The notes under the pieces: generated by a model | What the model saw: only the letters and a program-made list of their open reading frames with translations | The model's database searches: none | What the model was told of the DNA's origin: nothing | Position numbers and translations under genes: made by a program | DNA from: Planctomycetota bacterium | GTDB taxonomy: Bacteria; Planctomycetota; Planctomycetia; Pirellulales; Pirellulaceae | DNA: 64,000 nucleotides | Direction of reading: 5' to 3' | Assembly: GCA_027619595.1 (NCBI GenBank) | Contig: JAQCHP010000009.1 | Location: forward strand, 1-64,000 | Shown here: in pieces, positions 41,551 to 50,377 of the stretch | Position numbering within the stretch: the stretch's first letter is position 1 | Layout: the number at the start of each line of letters is the position of its first letter

Positions 41551-42660
41551 TTATCCCGAAAGTTCCTCCGAACTTGCGGCTTGCTCAATAAAGCACGTTC
41601 GGCAGGCACGAACCCCCTTCACATACTTCCGTTTCAGTCGACGGGGAATCGTCTCCATTTGGCTCGGCAAAGCCACGAAGTTGTGGAAAAGTTCCGCATA
41701 GCGATCAATCGTGTCCAGCCAAAACTTGGGGTCGATGCCTAGGCTTTGAAGCAATTCTTCAATTCGTTTCGGGACCGTTATTTCCTGTGCCCTTTGGCCG
41801 AGTCCCCGACGACAGCCAATATGTTCGGCCGTCCATTCGCTGATTTCTTGATACTCGAGCCAATGCAACGGCAAGGTCCCCTTTTCGGAACAACGGGGCG
41901 AGGGATGGAGATTGGCCTGCGCAACGAGCCTCTGCACACCGTCTTCACCTATTGTCAATTCCGCAACTTGATCGTAGGCGATGGCTCGTTCATCCAGGAA
42001 CAGCGGAGACAACCAAGCTGCGTCCCCACGATACCGGTGTGAATACGAGGAGAACGGATGGTCGTGAAGCGTGTCACCGAGTCCTGCTCGGAACGGATTG
42101 AGAGCGATATACACACTGCAGGCGAGTAAACCCCCGTCGCAATCAATTCTCTTGCAACGGAATCGTTCGGCCACAAAATGCCCCTTCTTCTCATCCCGCC
42201 GATTGAATTCCTTGGCAATCGGCTCCAAGAGACACTTTTGGAAATGGGAAAGACTACTTAGCTCGCGACGGGCATGTGCGATCAATTCGTGATCTTTCAC
42301 AGCTTTGTCAATGTCCTGCTCCGTAAGGACGTGATTTTTCTCCTTGCACGGCACCTCCGACGGATGGAGTACGAACCAGCGGCGAACCACCTCACGGTCC
42401 GACCACGCCGATACGACGTCGGGTCGATTGCGCAACAGCGTATGAATATGGTTCGATAGTAGCGCAAAATCAAGAACGTCGATGGCGAATAGTCCGGCCA
42501 GGTACTCCAGGCGAAGCACACAGAATTGCCATCTGCCAGCATTCTCTAGATTTGCCTTCTTGTCACGCCCCAGCAAGAAAAGTTGCCGAACGCAACGTGT
42601 CATGCAGTGATAAATCCCCACGACATGCGGGTCGAAAGTGTCTTTTCGCGGCGTTGCCAT
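41551..42660 (-). CDS. REP-associated tyrosine (Y1) transposase
   Basis: 369 residues. The HUH nuclease part has His71-Ile-His73 in LLSNHIHTLLRNRPDVV and the region of the catalytic Tyr in SVYIALNPFRAGLG. RAYT-type enzymes nick single-stranded DNA at palindromic REP sequences. The C-terminal region is longer than in the smallest members and is common in planctomycete copies. It is not flanked by inverted repeats typical of DDE elements, as expected for this class. The ATG at 42660 has AAGGA 8 nt upstream. Tandem repeats lie downstream. Confidence 0.85.
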   Translation of the reverse strand: MATPRKDTFDPHVVGIYHCMTRCVRQLFLLGRDKKANLENAGRWQFCVLRLEYLAGLFAIDVLDFALLSNHIHTLLRNRPDVVSAWSDREVVRRWFVLHPSEVPCKEKNHVLTEQDIDKAVKDHELIAHARRELSSLSHFQKCLLEPIAKEFNRRDEKKGHFVAERFRCKRIDCDGGLLACSVYIALNPFRAGLGDTLHDHPFSSYSHRYRGDAAWLSPLFLDERAIAYDQVAELTIGEDGVQRLVAQANLHPSPRCSEKGTLPLHWLEYQEISEWTAEHIGCRRGLGQRAQEITVPKRIEELLQSLGIDPKFWLDTIDRYAELFHNFVALPSQMETIPRRLKRKYVKGVRACRTCFIEQAASSEELSG

Positions 42661-42990
42661 AGTCCATTCCTTTCGTCACTATCAGAGGCCGATTCTCGGC
42701 GATTCGTCGGAACCGGATTCCCGCTGAACGACCAGCGCGGTGAAATGTCTCCGGTGACGACTTCGTCGGGTGAAGCGATTCCCTGCGGACCGCTCGTTCC
42801 CTGATCTCTAAGACGCCGGGCGTGGTGAAAAGCGAACACGAAAGTTCGCCAAGAATTGGGAATTTTTTTGGACGAGTGTCCTAGAAGTGGCTATTGGCGC
42901 TGGAGGGAAAGAACGGCGATTGTTGCGAACGGGAGGACGGGTTTTTTATTGATGCACGCAATTACCATTGAGGCTCAGCGAACTGCTTCG
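42661..42990. other. Upstream region of the transposase gene
   Basis: About 330 bases without a gene. The strand opposite the transposase shows a spurious 73-codon frame. Palindromic repeats might be expected near the enzyme, but I could not define a clear one here. Confidence 0.35.
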
Positions 42991-44142
42991 CTATTTTAAG
43001 TCGGTGATGCGCAGTAAGGCTCCCGCTGGAGGTGCGTCTGAGTTGATTTCTTCGTCGGCCTTTTTGGGATTGCTGCGGTCTCCGAGCACCGTAACGAAGA
43101 GCTCGCCCCCGGCTCCAAAGGCCATCGCGGTCGGACGCGCCAATGCTGTGACAGGAACTTCGACGATCGATTGACGTCCATCGACGAATTTACTGTCGAG
43201 TCGATACAGCATGCCACTGGCTTTTTCGGTAGCGGAGTCGCCCCAGTTTAGGCCATAGAGCAAATGGTTTTCGGGATGGAAGGCGAGTGCAACCAATCCC
43301 TTGATGGCCAACGAGAATTGGGACAGTTGTTTTCCCGTGCGGGTATTGTAAAAAATCAGACTGCCGGTGTCGGTCGAATTCATTGCCATGGTCCCCACGA
43401 CGAGGTGCCCTTCGGGACTTAGGGTCATGGCCGCCATTTGCTGCGAGAACTTTTCTGGCTTGAGGAAGGTCGCCAAAGGGGCATTTTTTCCGGCCCGGAA
43501 ACGTGCGAAGGCAATTCCACCGGAGCTGGCGGGCGTGTTTTCGGATCGAATTGGTTGTGAGGTCGCGTAAAGGCAGCCGTCTTCTGCAACGACGCTCCAG
43601 AAATCGCCCCAAGCAGCGACTTTGGGTTTCCCTTTGATGCTTGGCAGTTCAACCGGTCCGAGTACGCCCATGTTATCGGTTACACGCTTTGCCGGTGCAT
43701 CGGACGGTTTGTTGGTGGGGTTGTTACCGTCGCTTGGGGCATTCGACGGACGCTCCATTTCAAATATCGAGAGCACTTCTTCGTGATTATCGGCACCCGC
43801 TTGTCCCACGGCGAGATGATCGCGTGCGACAAAACACAGTCCCAAGGGTCCTACCGGTCGCTCAGGTAACCAAGCAGTTTTTGCGACTGAGAATCCGCCG
43901 ATACACTCCCGCGGTTGGCCGTTATCGATTTGCACCACACGACCGGCGCCGCTTTCGGCAACGTAGATCTGGAACCAGTCAGGGCGAATGGCAAGTCCGC
44001 AGGGAGTATCCAGTCCTGCCACGATAACCGCTGATTCCACCGCGTAGCACCGGAGTGTCACGACGCTGAGTGAGACAACGGCTGCCAGGGTCAGTCCACA
44101 CTTGAAGGCATTTCGAATCGCAGTGTCGATACGTCGCGTCAC
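42991..44142 (-). CDS. Exported NHL-type beta-propeller protein
   Basis: 383 residues. A signal peptide (LTLAAVVSLSVVTLRCYAVE) is followed by propeller blades: LDTPCGLAIRPDWFQIYVAE, GPLGLCFVARDHLAVGQAGA, TLSPEGHLVVGTMAMNST and ALAFHPENHLLYGLNWGDSA. The catalytic function is unknown. It starts with GTG one base after the leuD stop, so it is translated from the same transcript as leuC-leuD, an odd pairing of an exported protein with a leucine-synthesis operon. A short linker (residues about 130-150) is low-complexity. Confidence 0.75.
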   Translation of the reverse strand: MTRRIDTAIRNAFKCGLTLAAVVSLSVVTLRCYAVESAVIVAGLDTPCGLAIRPDWFQIYVAESGAGRVVQIDNGQPRECIGGFSVAKTAWLPERPVGPLGLCFVARDHLAVGQAGADNHEEVLSIFEMERPSNAPSDGNNPTNKPSDAPAKRVTDNMGVLGPVELPSIKGKPKVAAWGDFWSVVAEDGCLYATSQPIRSENTPASSGGIAFARFRAGKNAPLATFLKPEKFSQQMAAMTLSPEGHLVVGTMAMNSTDTGSLIFYNTRTGKQLSQFSLAIKGLVALAFHPENHLLYGLNWGDSATEKASGMLYRLDSKFVDGRQSIVEVPVTALARPTAMAFGAGGELFVTVLGDRSNPKKADEEINSDAPPAGALLRITDLK

Positions 44143-44143
44143 T

Positions 44144-44740
44144 TCATTGTCCTATCCCGCGGGCTGTTTCGTAGGCGGAGATCTTGCTTTCGAACTGCAA
44201 CGTGAGGCCAATGTCGTCGAGTCCATGCAGTAAGTTATGACGCCGCGACGACTGGATTTCGAATCCAACGTCAAAGCCATATGGGTCCTTCACGCGGCAC
44301 GATTCCAGGTCGATCGTCAGCTCGTAGCCCGGACGACTCGCCGCACGCGCAAACAGGTCGTCAATCTGCTGTTCCGTCAACTGAATCGGCAGCATACCGT
44401 TCTTGAAGCAGTTGTTGTAGAAGATGTCTGCAAAACTTGGTGCGATCACTGCTCGAAAGCCGTAATCGTCTAAGGCCCACACGGCATGTTCTCGACTGGA
44501 ACCGGAGCCAAAATTACGTTTCGCCAGCAAGATTGTCGCGCCGCGATATCTTGGCTGATTCAACTCGAACTCTGGGTTGTCCTCTCCATTGGCCAGAAGT
44601 CGCCAGTCAAAGAAAAGGAACTCGCCAAAGCCGGTCCGCTCAATGCGTTTGAGGAATTGTTTGGGAATGATTTGATCGGTATCGACATTTGCGCGATCGA
44701 GCACTGCGACGAGTCCAGTATGTTGCGTAAAGGGTTTCAT
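44144..44740 (-). CDS. leuD: 3-isopropylmalate dehydratase small subunit
   Basis: 198 residues. LeuD forms the swivel domain of isopropylmalate isomerase in leucine biosynthesis. Motifs include [40 protein letters not shown] and [19 protein letters not shown]. It lies 89 nt downstream of leuC on the same strand. The start ATG at 44740 fits the family. Confidence 0.95.
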   Translation of the reverse strand: MKPFTQHTGLVAVLDRANVDTDQIIPKQFLKRIERTGFGEFLFFDWRLLANGEDNPEFELNQPRYRGATILLAKRNFGSGSSREHAVWALDDYGFRAVIAPSFADIFYNNCFKNGMLPIQLTEQQIDDLFARAASRPGYELTIDLESCRVKDPYGFDVGFEIQSSRRHNLLHGLDDIGLTLQFESKISAYETARGIGQ

Positions 44741-44829
44741 ATTCGGCCAAGATCCGTAAACTGTGTTTCGGAAGAGAAATAGGAACTGTTGATTTCAATC
44801 AACACCATGGGCGAAGATCGGAGAGGGAA

Positions 44830-46236
44830 TTATTCCTTGAATTGCCATTTCCTCACGTCGACGAATCTGCCACTGACAGCTGCTGCTGCGGCCATCGCCG
44901 GGGAGACGAGATGCGTGCGGCCATCTTTCCCTTGACGACCTTCAAAATTTCGGTTACTTGTCGATGCGCACCGTTCCCGTGGCCGAAGCTGATCTGGGTT
45001 CATCCCCAAGCACATGCTGCAACCAGCTTCTCGCCAATCGAAGCCAGCCGCGCGGAACACGGCGTCGAGCCCTTCCGCTTCCGCTTCTCGTTTGACCGCA
45101 CCGCTGCCAGGTACGACCATGGCTTGCACATGCTTGGCGACGTGGTATCCGCGGAGAACTTGGGCTGCTTCCCGTAAATCTTCGATACGCGCGTTTGTGC
45201 ATGAACCGATAAAGACGCGGTCGACAAGTACTTCCGTGAGTGCTTTCCCGGCTTCAAGTCCCATGTATTCGAGAGCAAGTTCGGCAGTTCTCTTTTCCGT
45301 TTCATCGCCGAGCGTGGCCGGATTCGGTACGGGTTGATTGATGGAGATCACTTGGCCTGGGTTCGTGCCCCATGTCACCTGAGGTTCTATGTCTTCGGCC
45401 CGATAGATTTCGACTCGATCAAATTTCGCCTGCGAATCGCTAGGTAGCTCTTGCCAGAGTTTGATCGCTGAATCGATATCTTTGGGGGCGAATTCGCGAC
45501 CTCGTAGGTAATCAAATGTTGTGGCGTCCGGTGCAATCATGCCAGCGCGTGCGCCAGCTTCGATCGACATGTTGCAGACGGTCATTCGTTGTTCCATGGT
45601 CATTGCACGGATTGTGCTTCCGGTGTACTCAAACACGTACCCGTTTCCTCCCTGGGCCGAAAGTTGGCCAATCAGATAGAGCACCAGATCCTTCGCCGTA
45701 ACTCCGGCTCCTAAAGTGCCATCCACTCGCAGCTCACAAGTTTTTGAGGGGAATTGTCGGAGTGTTTGCGTGGCTAATACGTGCTCCACTTCGCTCGTGC
45801 CAATCCCAAACGCTAAAGCGCCAAACGCACCGTGCGTTGAAGTATGGCTGTCGCCGCAGACGATGGTCATGCCAGGCTGAGTCAGGCCGAGTTCGGGGCC
45901 AATAATATGGACAATTCCCTGCTGGAAATCGTTCAGGTCGTACAATCGAATGTTAAATTGTTGACAGTTGTTACGCAGGGTGTCCACTTGAGCACGCGAG
46001 ATGGGATCTGCGATCGGCAATGATCGATCGGTTGTCGGAATATTATGGTCCGGAGTTGCCACGGTCCGCTGTGGACGCCGTACCGATCGGCCGGCCAAAC
46101 GCAACCCATCAAAGGCCTGGGCACTTGTCACTTCGTGGACCAAATGCAAATCGATATACAGTATCGATGGCTCATTCGGCTGACTATGCACAATATGTTG
46201 GTCCCAAATCTTCTGAAACATCGTACGCGGCGACAT
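44830..46236 (-). CDS. leuC: 3-isopropylmalate dehydratase large subunit
   Basis: 468 residues. The enzyme interconverts 2- and 3-isopropylmalate using a 4Fe-4S cluster. The cluster ligands are Cys in [13 protein letters not shown] and the pair in [13 protein letters not shown]. The substrate region [20 protein letters not shown] is present. The ATG at 46236 is chosen because the fold starts [16 protein letters not shown]; the frame is open further upstream without similarity. It heads the operon leuC-leuD-propeller. Confidence 0.95.
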   Translation of the reverse strand: MSPRTMFQKIWDQHIVHSQPNEPSILYIDLHLVHEVTSAQAFDGLRLAGRSVRRPQRTVATPDHNIPTTDRSLPIADPISRAQVDTLRNNCQQFNIRLYDLNDFQQGIVHIIGPELGLTQPGMTIVCGDSHTSTHGAFGALAFGIGTSEVEHVLATQTLRQFPSKTCELRVDGTLGAGVTAKDLVLYLIGQLSAQGGNGYVFEYTGSTIRAMTMEQRMTVCNMSIEAGARAGMIAPDATTFDYLRGREFAPKDIDSAIKLWQELPSDSQAKFDRVEIYRAEDIEPQVTWGTNPGQVISINQPVPNPATLGDETEKRTAELALEYMGLEAGKALTEVLVDRVFIGSCTNARIEDLREAAQVLRGYHVAKHVQAMVVPGSGAVKREAEAEGLDAVFRAAGFDWREAGCSMCLGMNPDQLRPRERCASTSNRNFEGRQGKDGRTHLVSPAMAAAAAVSGRFVDVRKWQFKE

Positions 46237-46372
46237 GGAAATCACTTTCGGGTGGACTGTGCGTTTTGGTAGGGTACGCCGTAAGTATAGACTGTGTTGG
46301 GACAAACGGACAAAGGGACGAAGGGGATGGAGGGGAGAGATTGCCACGCTATTTGCGGTCAACGGGGCCAGC

Positions 46373-46398
46373 GCGGCCTGGTAAGCCGGGCCGCTTTT
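46373..46398 (+). terminator. Plus-strand hairpin with T-run upstream of leuC
   Basis: GCGGCCTGG and CCGGGCCGC form a 9-base stem with a 4-base loop followed by TTTT on the plus strand. No plus-strand gene ends nearby, so its role is unclear; it could block antisense transcription into the methyltransferase-like gene. Confidence 0.45.
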
Positions 46399-46449
46399 CT
46401 GCTGGAAAGTCGACTCAGCACCGCGGTGGACGTGCAGTAGAGGCTTTGT

Positions 46450-47019
46450 CTAGGCGGCCCGTCGCATGGACGATCGATGCGATTCGGCCCGCTCGGCCAC
46501 CTGAGGCAGCGACTCAAACTGGTACTGCTGGCTTGACCGATTCCACAGGGCCACGACCGACTTTTCGTGTAGCATTCTCGGCCAGAAATCCCAACTCGCG
46601 GAAAGATCGGACGGATCAATCGATGGGGCGACAACGATCAAGTCGCTGTTGAGCAATCGGTTCGCCACCATCGGCAGAGTACTCACAGGATCGCCCGGAA
46701 AGAATTGCGATGTGGCTCCTAACTGATGCAGGAGTTGGTGGGCCGACTTGAGCGTGATGGTGTCCTTGGTTTGACGCGATTCAAACGGGTCAATTCCCAC
46801 GTAGTGAATGGGGCCTGCGGCAAAACGCTGAGCAATCCGTACCAGTCGTGAAGTGTTGATCGCCGACTGTAACCCTAGTTCTACAATGCGGGTAGGTCGC
46901 CAGCGAGGAATCATTCGGTACAAGGACCTAGCCGCTGAGGGTTGGGACCAGTAACGCCAATACCAGTATTGTAATTGGGTAGCCGCAGCCACAGAACGCA
47001 ATCCTTTGCGATGTAGCAC
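46450..47019 (-). CDS. Putative SAM-dependent methyltransferase-like protein
   Basis: 189 residues. A Rossmann-like start (TRIVELGLQSAINTSRLVRI) and HYVGIDPFE at the end of the second strand suggest a class I SAM fold. The later segment SDLIVVAPSIDPSDLSASWD and the tail VVALWNRSSQQY are less typical. There is no clear substrate motif, so the enzymatic function is doubtful. The gene ends 214 bases before leuC and is on the same strand, but a strong hairpin lies between. Confidence 0.5.
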   Translation of the reverse strand: MLHRKGLRSVAAATQLQYWYWRYWSQPSAARSLYRMIPRWRPTRIVELGLQSAINTSRLVRIAQRFAAGPIHYVGIDPFESRQTKDTITLKSAHQLLHQLGATSQFFPGDPVSTLPMVANRLLNSDLIVVAPSIDPSDLSASWDFWPRMLHEKSVVALWNRSSQQYQFESLPQVAERAESHRSSMRRAA

Positions 47020-47612
47020 CTAGAACGGGGGAGTCGTACGCTGACTCTATCTTCGGCAAGTTGCCTCGCAAAAATTGTCAAATTGTAACCAACGGCAGAA
47101 GCGGGGTTTCAATGGGGCAGGGTGCGTCGATCGAAGGCGACGCACCAGCGGAATGGCCAAGCCACCGAGATTGCGGGTTACGCGGATTGTACGAAAAGTT
47201 CGTGTGAGGGTGTCTAGACGGGGTGCAGGGCGTCGATGTCTGGTGGCCAATAGCCTACCGCCGACTCCAATTGCGACGCACTCGCGACTTTTTCAGTACT
47301 TTTGTCCTATCCTGGCTACTCCCATTTGCCTGCCTGCGAATTACGACGTATATACCCCTGACGGTCGAGCCTGCCTCATCTTTGCTTGACTGTCGTAAAG
47401 ACTTATCTGGTTGACGCGGCGGATCATCCGCTTATTGACAAAGCACCCTTTGATTACGACACCTTTTCGACGTTGACACCGCAGTTTCGCGGATCGACTG
47501 GTTCCCGACCCAATGGACCGGCGCATCGTGTACTGCCAGCATTGACGACGCAGTTGCTCGACGAAACGAGTTGCTGCCGCACTACCATTGATTGACACCA
47601 AGGATTAACAGC
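47020..47612. other. Gene-free region between methyltransferase-like and subtilisin genes
   Basis: About 590 bases. It contains GGTGCGTCG/CGACGCACC (47121-47146), a perfect 9-base hairpin with an 8-base loop, and nothing else I can support. Both neighbours diverge from it, so it should hold two promoters. Confidence 0.45.
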
Positions 47613-50213
47613 ATGTTTCGTCCCCAGTCACAGCGCAGCTGCGCGCGCTTATTGTGTGGTGAGTCTTTGGAGGCTCGAGCGGCATTGCGTGCGTCGAGTT
47701 TCCAAGAAGTTGGAGCGGCGTGGCAGGAATTTCCGCTAGAATGGGGTGGCCTGGAGCTGACCGTAGCGCCCCAATTGGCCGCCACGAATAACAATGACTT
47801 CAATTTTGCCCACAATGTCTTAGGCCTTAAGGGGCAAGGCCAAACGGTCGCCGTTATCGACTCGGGGGTGGCCTATGACCATCCCGCACTCGGTGGTGGA
47901 CTGGGGACTTCTTTCCGTGTCGTCGGTGGCTGGGACTTTACGGAGGAAAATGACGCAAATCCCTACGACGATGGCCCGGCGGGATTCCATGGAACGCATG
48001 TCGCAGGCATCATTGGCAGTAGCGATGTGAATCATACCGGGCTGGCGCCGGAAGTCGATGTTGTTGCCTTACGTGTCTTTAATGACCAGGGTTCAGGATC
48101 GTTCGATTGGGTCGAACGGGCCTTACGTTGGGTGCACCAAAATCGCTTCACCTACGCTAGTCCCATCACGACGGTTAATATGTCGTTGGGGACCGAATGG
48201 AACTCCAACAGCATCCCCGGATGGACGCGAATTGAGGACGAATTGGCTCAGTTGGAATCCGCCGGTATCGTCGTGGTCGCTTCGGCGGGGAATAGTTTCC
48301 GTAAATTTCAATCGCCCGGCTTGACCTATCCAGCGGTCAGTCCGCACGTAATCGCCGCTGCTAGTATCGGAGCGGACGGCAAGCTCAGCCCGTTCAGTCA
48401 GCGCGTTAACGGCGTTTTGGCAGCACCCGGGGAATCGATTGTCAGTACAGCGCCGGATTATCTATTCGATTTTAATGGCATCACCGATGACTTTACAGCC
48501 GCTTCGGGCACGAGCATGTCGGCACCCTATATTAGCGGAGCCAGTGTGTTGGTTCGTCAGGCGATGCAGATTGCTGGTTGGCAAACCATTACTCCGCTCC
48601 TTATCGAAAATCACCTGCTGCAGACGGCTGATGCCCGTATCGATTCCGTGACGGGCGTGAACTATAAAGCAATCAACTTGCGCCGTGCACTGGAGACCCT
48701 CGTACCGGCCGGCACTTCAGGCGGTGGTTCGACCAACAATCCGCCAGCTGGGGAGACCCCGCCATCAACAATTCCGCTCCAAACGCTGGGTGTCGTGACG
48801 CAACATCAATGGAGTTTGGCAACAGTAGCTGGTGGCAGCCGCTATTCATTGACGGCGTCCCATACAGGTTGGCTTACTTTGGAATGGCGAAATGGAACGT
48901 CAGCGGATGTTACGTTGCGGAATCCCCAAGGTGGGGTCATTCAACAGTTGACCCCGTCCGCGCAATCGCAACGATGGGATGTGCCCGTACAGGCAGGCCA
49001 AACGCTGGAAATCTGGTTTTCGGGGACGAACGGTCACGAAAATGTGCGTGTAACAAATCTTGTTGCGCAAACGGGGGCAGACTTTACCATTTATGGTACT
49101 GCGTCTGTCGACGCGTTTCATGTGCAAGGAGCCACTAACGAACTGGTGATCAATGATACGCGGTATGCGCTGGCCGGTTTAACCAACGTCACCATGCAGT
49201 TGTCCCAATGGCAATCCACCGATCTGGTTTTCATCCATGGGAGTGCACAGGACGAGAGCTTCCAGTTTTCGCCGACCAGCGCGAGTTGGAACGCCAGCGG
49301 CGGATCACAAACGCTGCGCGGTTATCAGTCAGCCCGTTTGCTTGGCGGCGGCGGTCGAGACGCAGTCCAGCTAATTGGAACGTCCGCCGATGAGTCTGCG
49401 ACTTTCGAGGGCAACGCGGGTCGGTTGAGCGGCCCTAACTTTGAACTTGCCGTCGAAGGCTTTGCGACGATTCATGTGCAAGGGCAGGGGGGGAACGATC
49501 GGGTCATTTGGAACGACACGGCAGGCAAGGACCTGTTTTTTAGCCAAGCAGCGGAATCGAGAATGCAAGGGCCCGGCTACCAAAACACCGCGCAAGGGTT
49601 TGCTCAGCACACGGTGCAAGCAACACGGGGTGGGGGCGATTGGGCGTACTTGACCGGTTCAGCCGCGAACGATCGTTTCGTGGCATCGTCCGACCGAGCA
49701 GTATTCTCGTCCGGTAGCCGAAACATCGCAATTACCGGATTTCAACGCGTTTATTGCCAAGCAATCGCGGGTGGCGTGGATTCGGCACTGGTGACCGAAA
49801 GCATGGCACCCGACACGTCGTGGACGAACGTCGGCGGCGCCAGTTCAAACGAGAACTCGGGACTGCTATCGATCGTTTCTGGTTTCCCTTCGATGGCGGG
49901 AGTGGGGGAGGGATGGTTTGAGGATTTAGGCCCGAGCAGATCGACAGCCGTTGGGACCACTCCCGTGTCGACCGCGTCGTCTTTTGCGAGTTATTGCGAG
50001 CCCTTGGATTCGGCGACCCTCGAATTGGTCGCCCGTGATGCCCATCTGCGTGCCAGCGACGTTTCGCTAGCAATCCCCGCGGGCGAAGCTTCCGGTCGAT
50101 TGCCGGCAGAGAATCCTACGGATGCCGCAATTGCCAACTTCGTCCTGACCGAGTTGTCCGCGCGGAAAACGACCCGCCCAAGGCAACCGTTGCGATCCAG
50201 GCCAACCTCGTGA
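47613..50213 (+). CDS. Exported subtilisin-family (S8) serine peptidase
   Basis: 866 residues. The N-terminus (SCARLLCGESLEARAAL) resembles the short leader motif with a conserved ExLExR that I associate with large exported planctomycete proteins. The S8 catalytic triad is Asp83 in VAVIDSGVAYDHP, His126 in GFHGTHVAGIIG and Ser301 in ASGTSMSAPYISG; Asn lies in VVVASAGNSF. The second half (about 380-860) is beta-rich with hemolysin-like GGxGxD patterns (RLLGGGGRDAVQL, HVQGQGGNDRVIW), which may bind calcium. AAGGA lies 8 nt upstream of the ATG at 47613. Confidence 0.88.
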   Translation: MFRPQSQRSCARLLCGESLEARAALRASSFQEVGAAWQEFPLEWGGLELTVAPQLAATNNNDFNFAHNVLGLKGQGQTVAVIDSGVAYDHPALGGGLGTSFRVVGGWDFTEENDANPYDDGPAGFHGTHVAGIIGSSDVNHTGLAPEVDVVALRVFNDQGSGSFDWVERALRWVHQNRFTYASPITTVNMSLGTEWNSNSIPGWTRIEDELAQLESAGIVVVASAGNSFRKFQSPGLTYPAVSPHVIAAASIGADGKLSPFSQRVNGVLAAPGESIVSTAPDYLFDFNGITDDFTAASGTSMSAPYISGASVLVRQAMQIAGWQTITPLLIENHLLQTADARIDSVTGVNYKAINLRRALETLVPAGTSGGGSTNNPPAGETPPSTIPLQTLGVVTQHQWSLATVAGGSRYSLTASHTGWLTLEWRNGTSADVTLRNPQGGVIQQLTPSAQSQRWDVPVQAGQTLEIWFSGTNGHENVRVTNLVAQTGADFTIYGTASVDAFHVQGATNELVINDTRYALAGLTNVTMQLSQWQSTDLVFIHGSAQDESFQFSPTSASWNASGGSQTLRGYQSARLLGGGGRDAVQLIGTSADESATFEGNAGRLSGPNFELAVEGFATIHVQGQGGNDRVIWNDTAGKDLFFSQAAESRMQGPGYQNTAQGFAQHTVQATRGGGDWAYLTGSAANDRFVASSDRAVFSSGSRNIAITGFQRVYCQAIAGGVDSALVTESMAPDTSWTNVGGASSNENSGLLSIVSGFPSMAGVGEGWFEDLGPSRSTAVGTTPVSTASSFASYCEPLDSATLELVARDAHLRASDVSLAIPAGEASGRLPAENPTDAAIANFVLTELSARKTTRPRQPLRSRPTS

Positions 50214-50377
50214 CATCACAACGGCTCTTAAGTGCTAGCACCCGAAATTTTGACTCATCCAAAAGATTGGAGTTTGCGCCGGGGGCCGATTTGTTTTAGG
50301 ATAGGCGATAGCAGGATAGGGCCAGCGGCGCCAATTTGGTAGCACTCTGCTGGCGGAGCCGGACAAGTCATACAAGG

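Noticed and set aside
46020-46652. 210-codon plus-strand frame across the leuC start
   Set aside because: It runs antisense to leuC and the methyltransferase-like gene and contains no known motif; it is a shadow of the high-GC coding strand.
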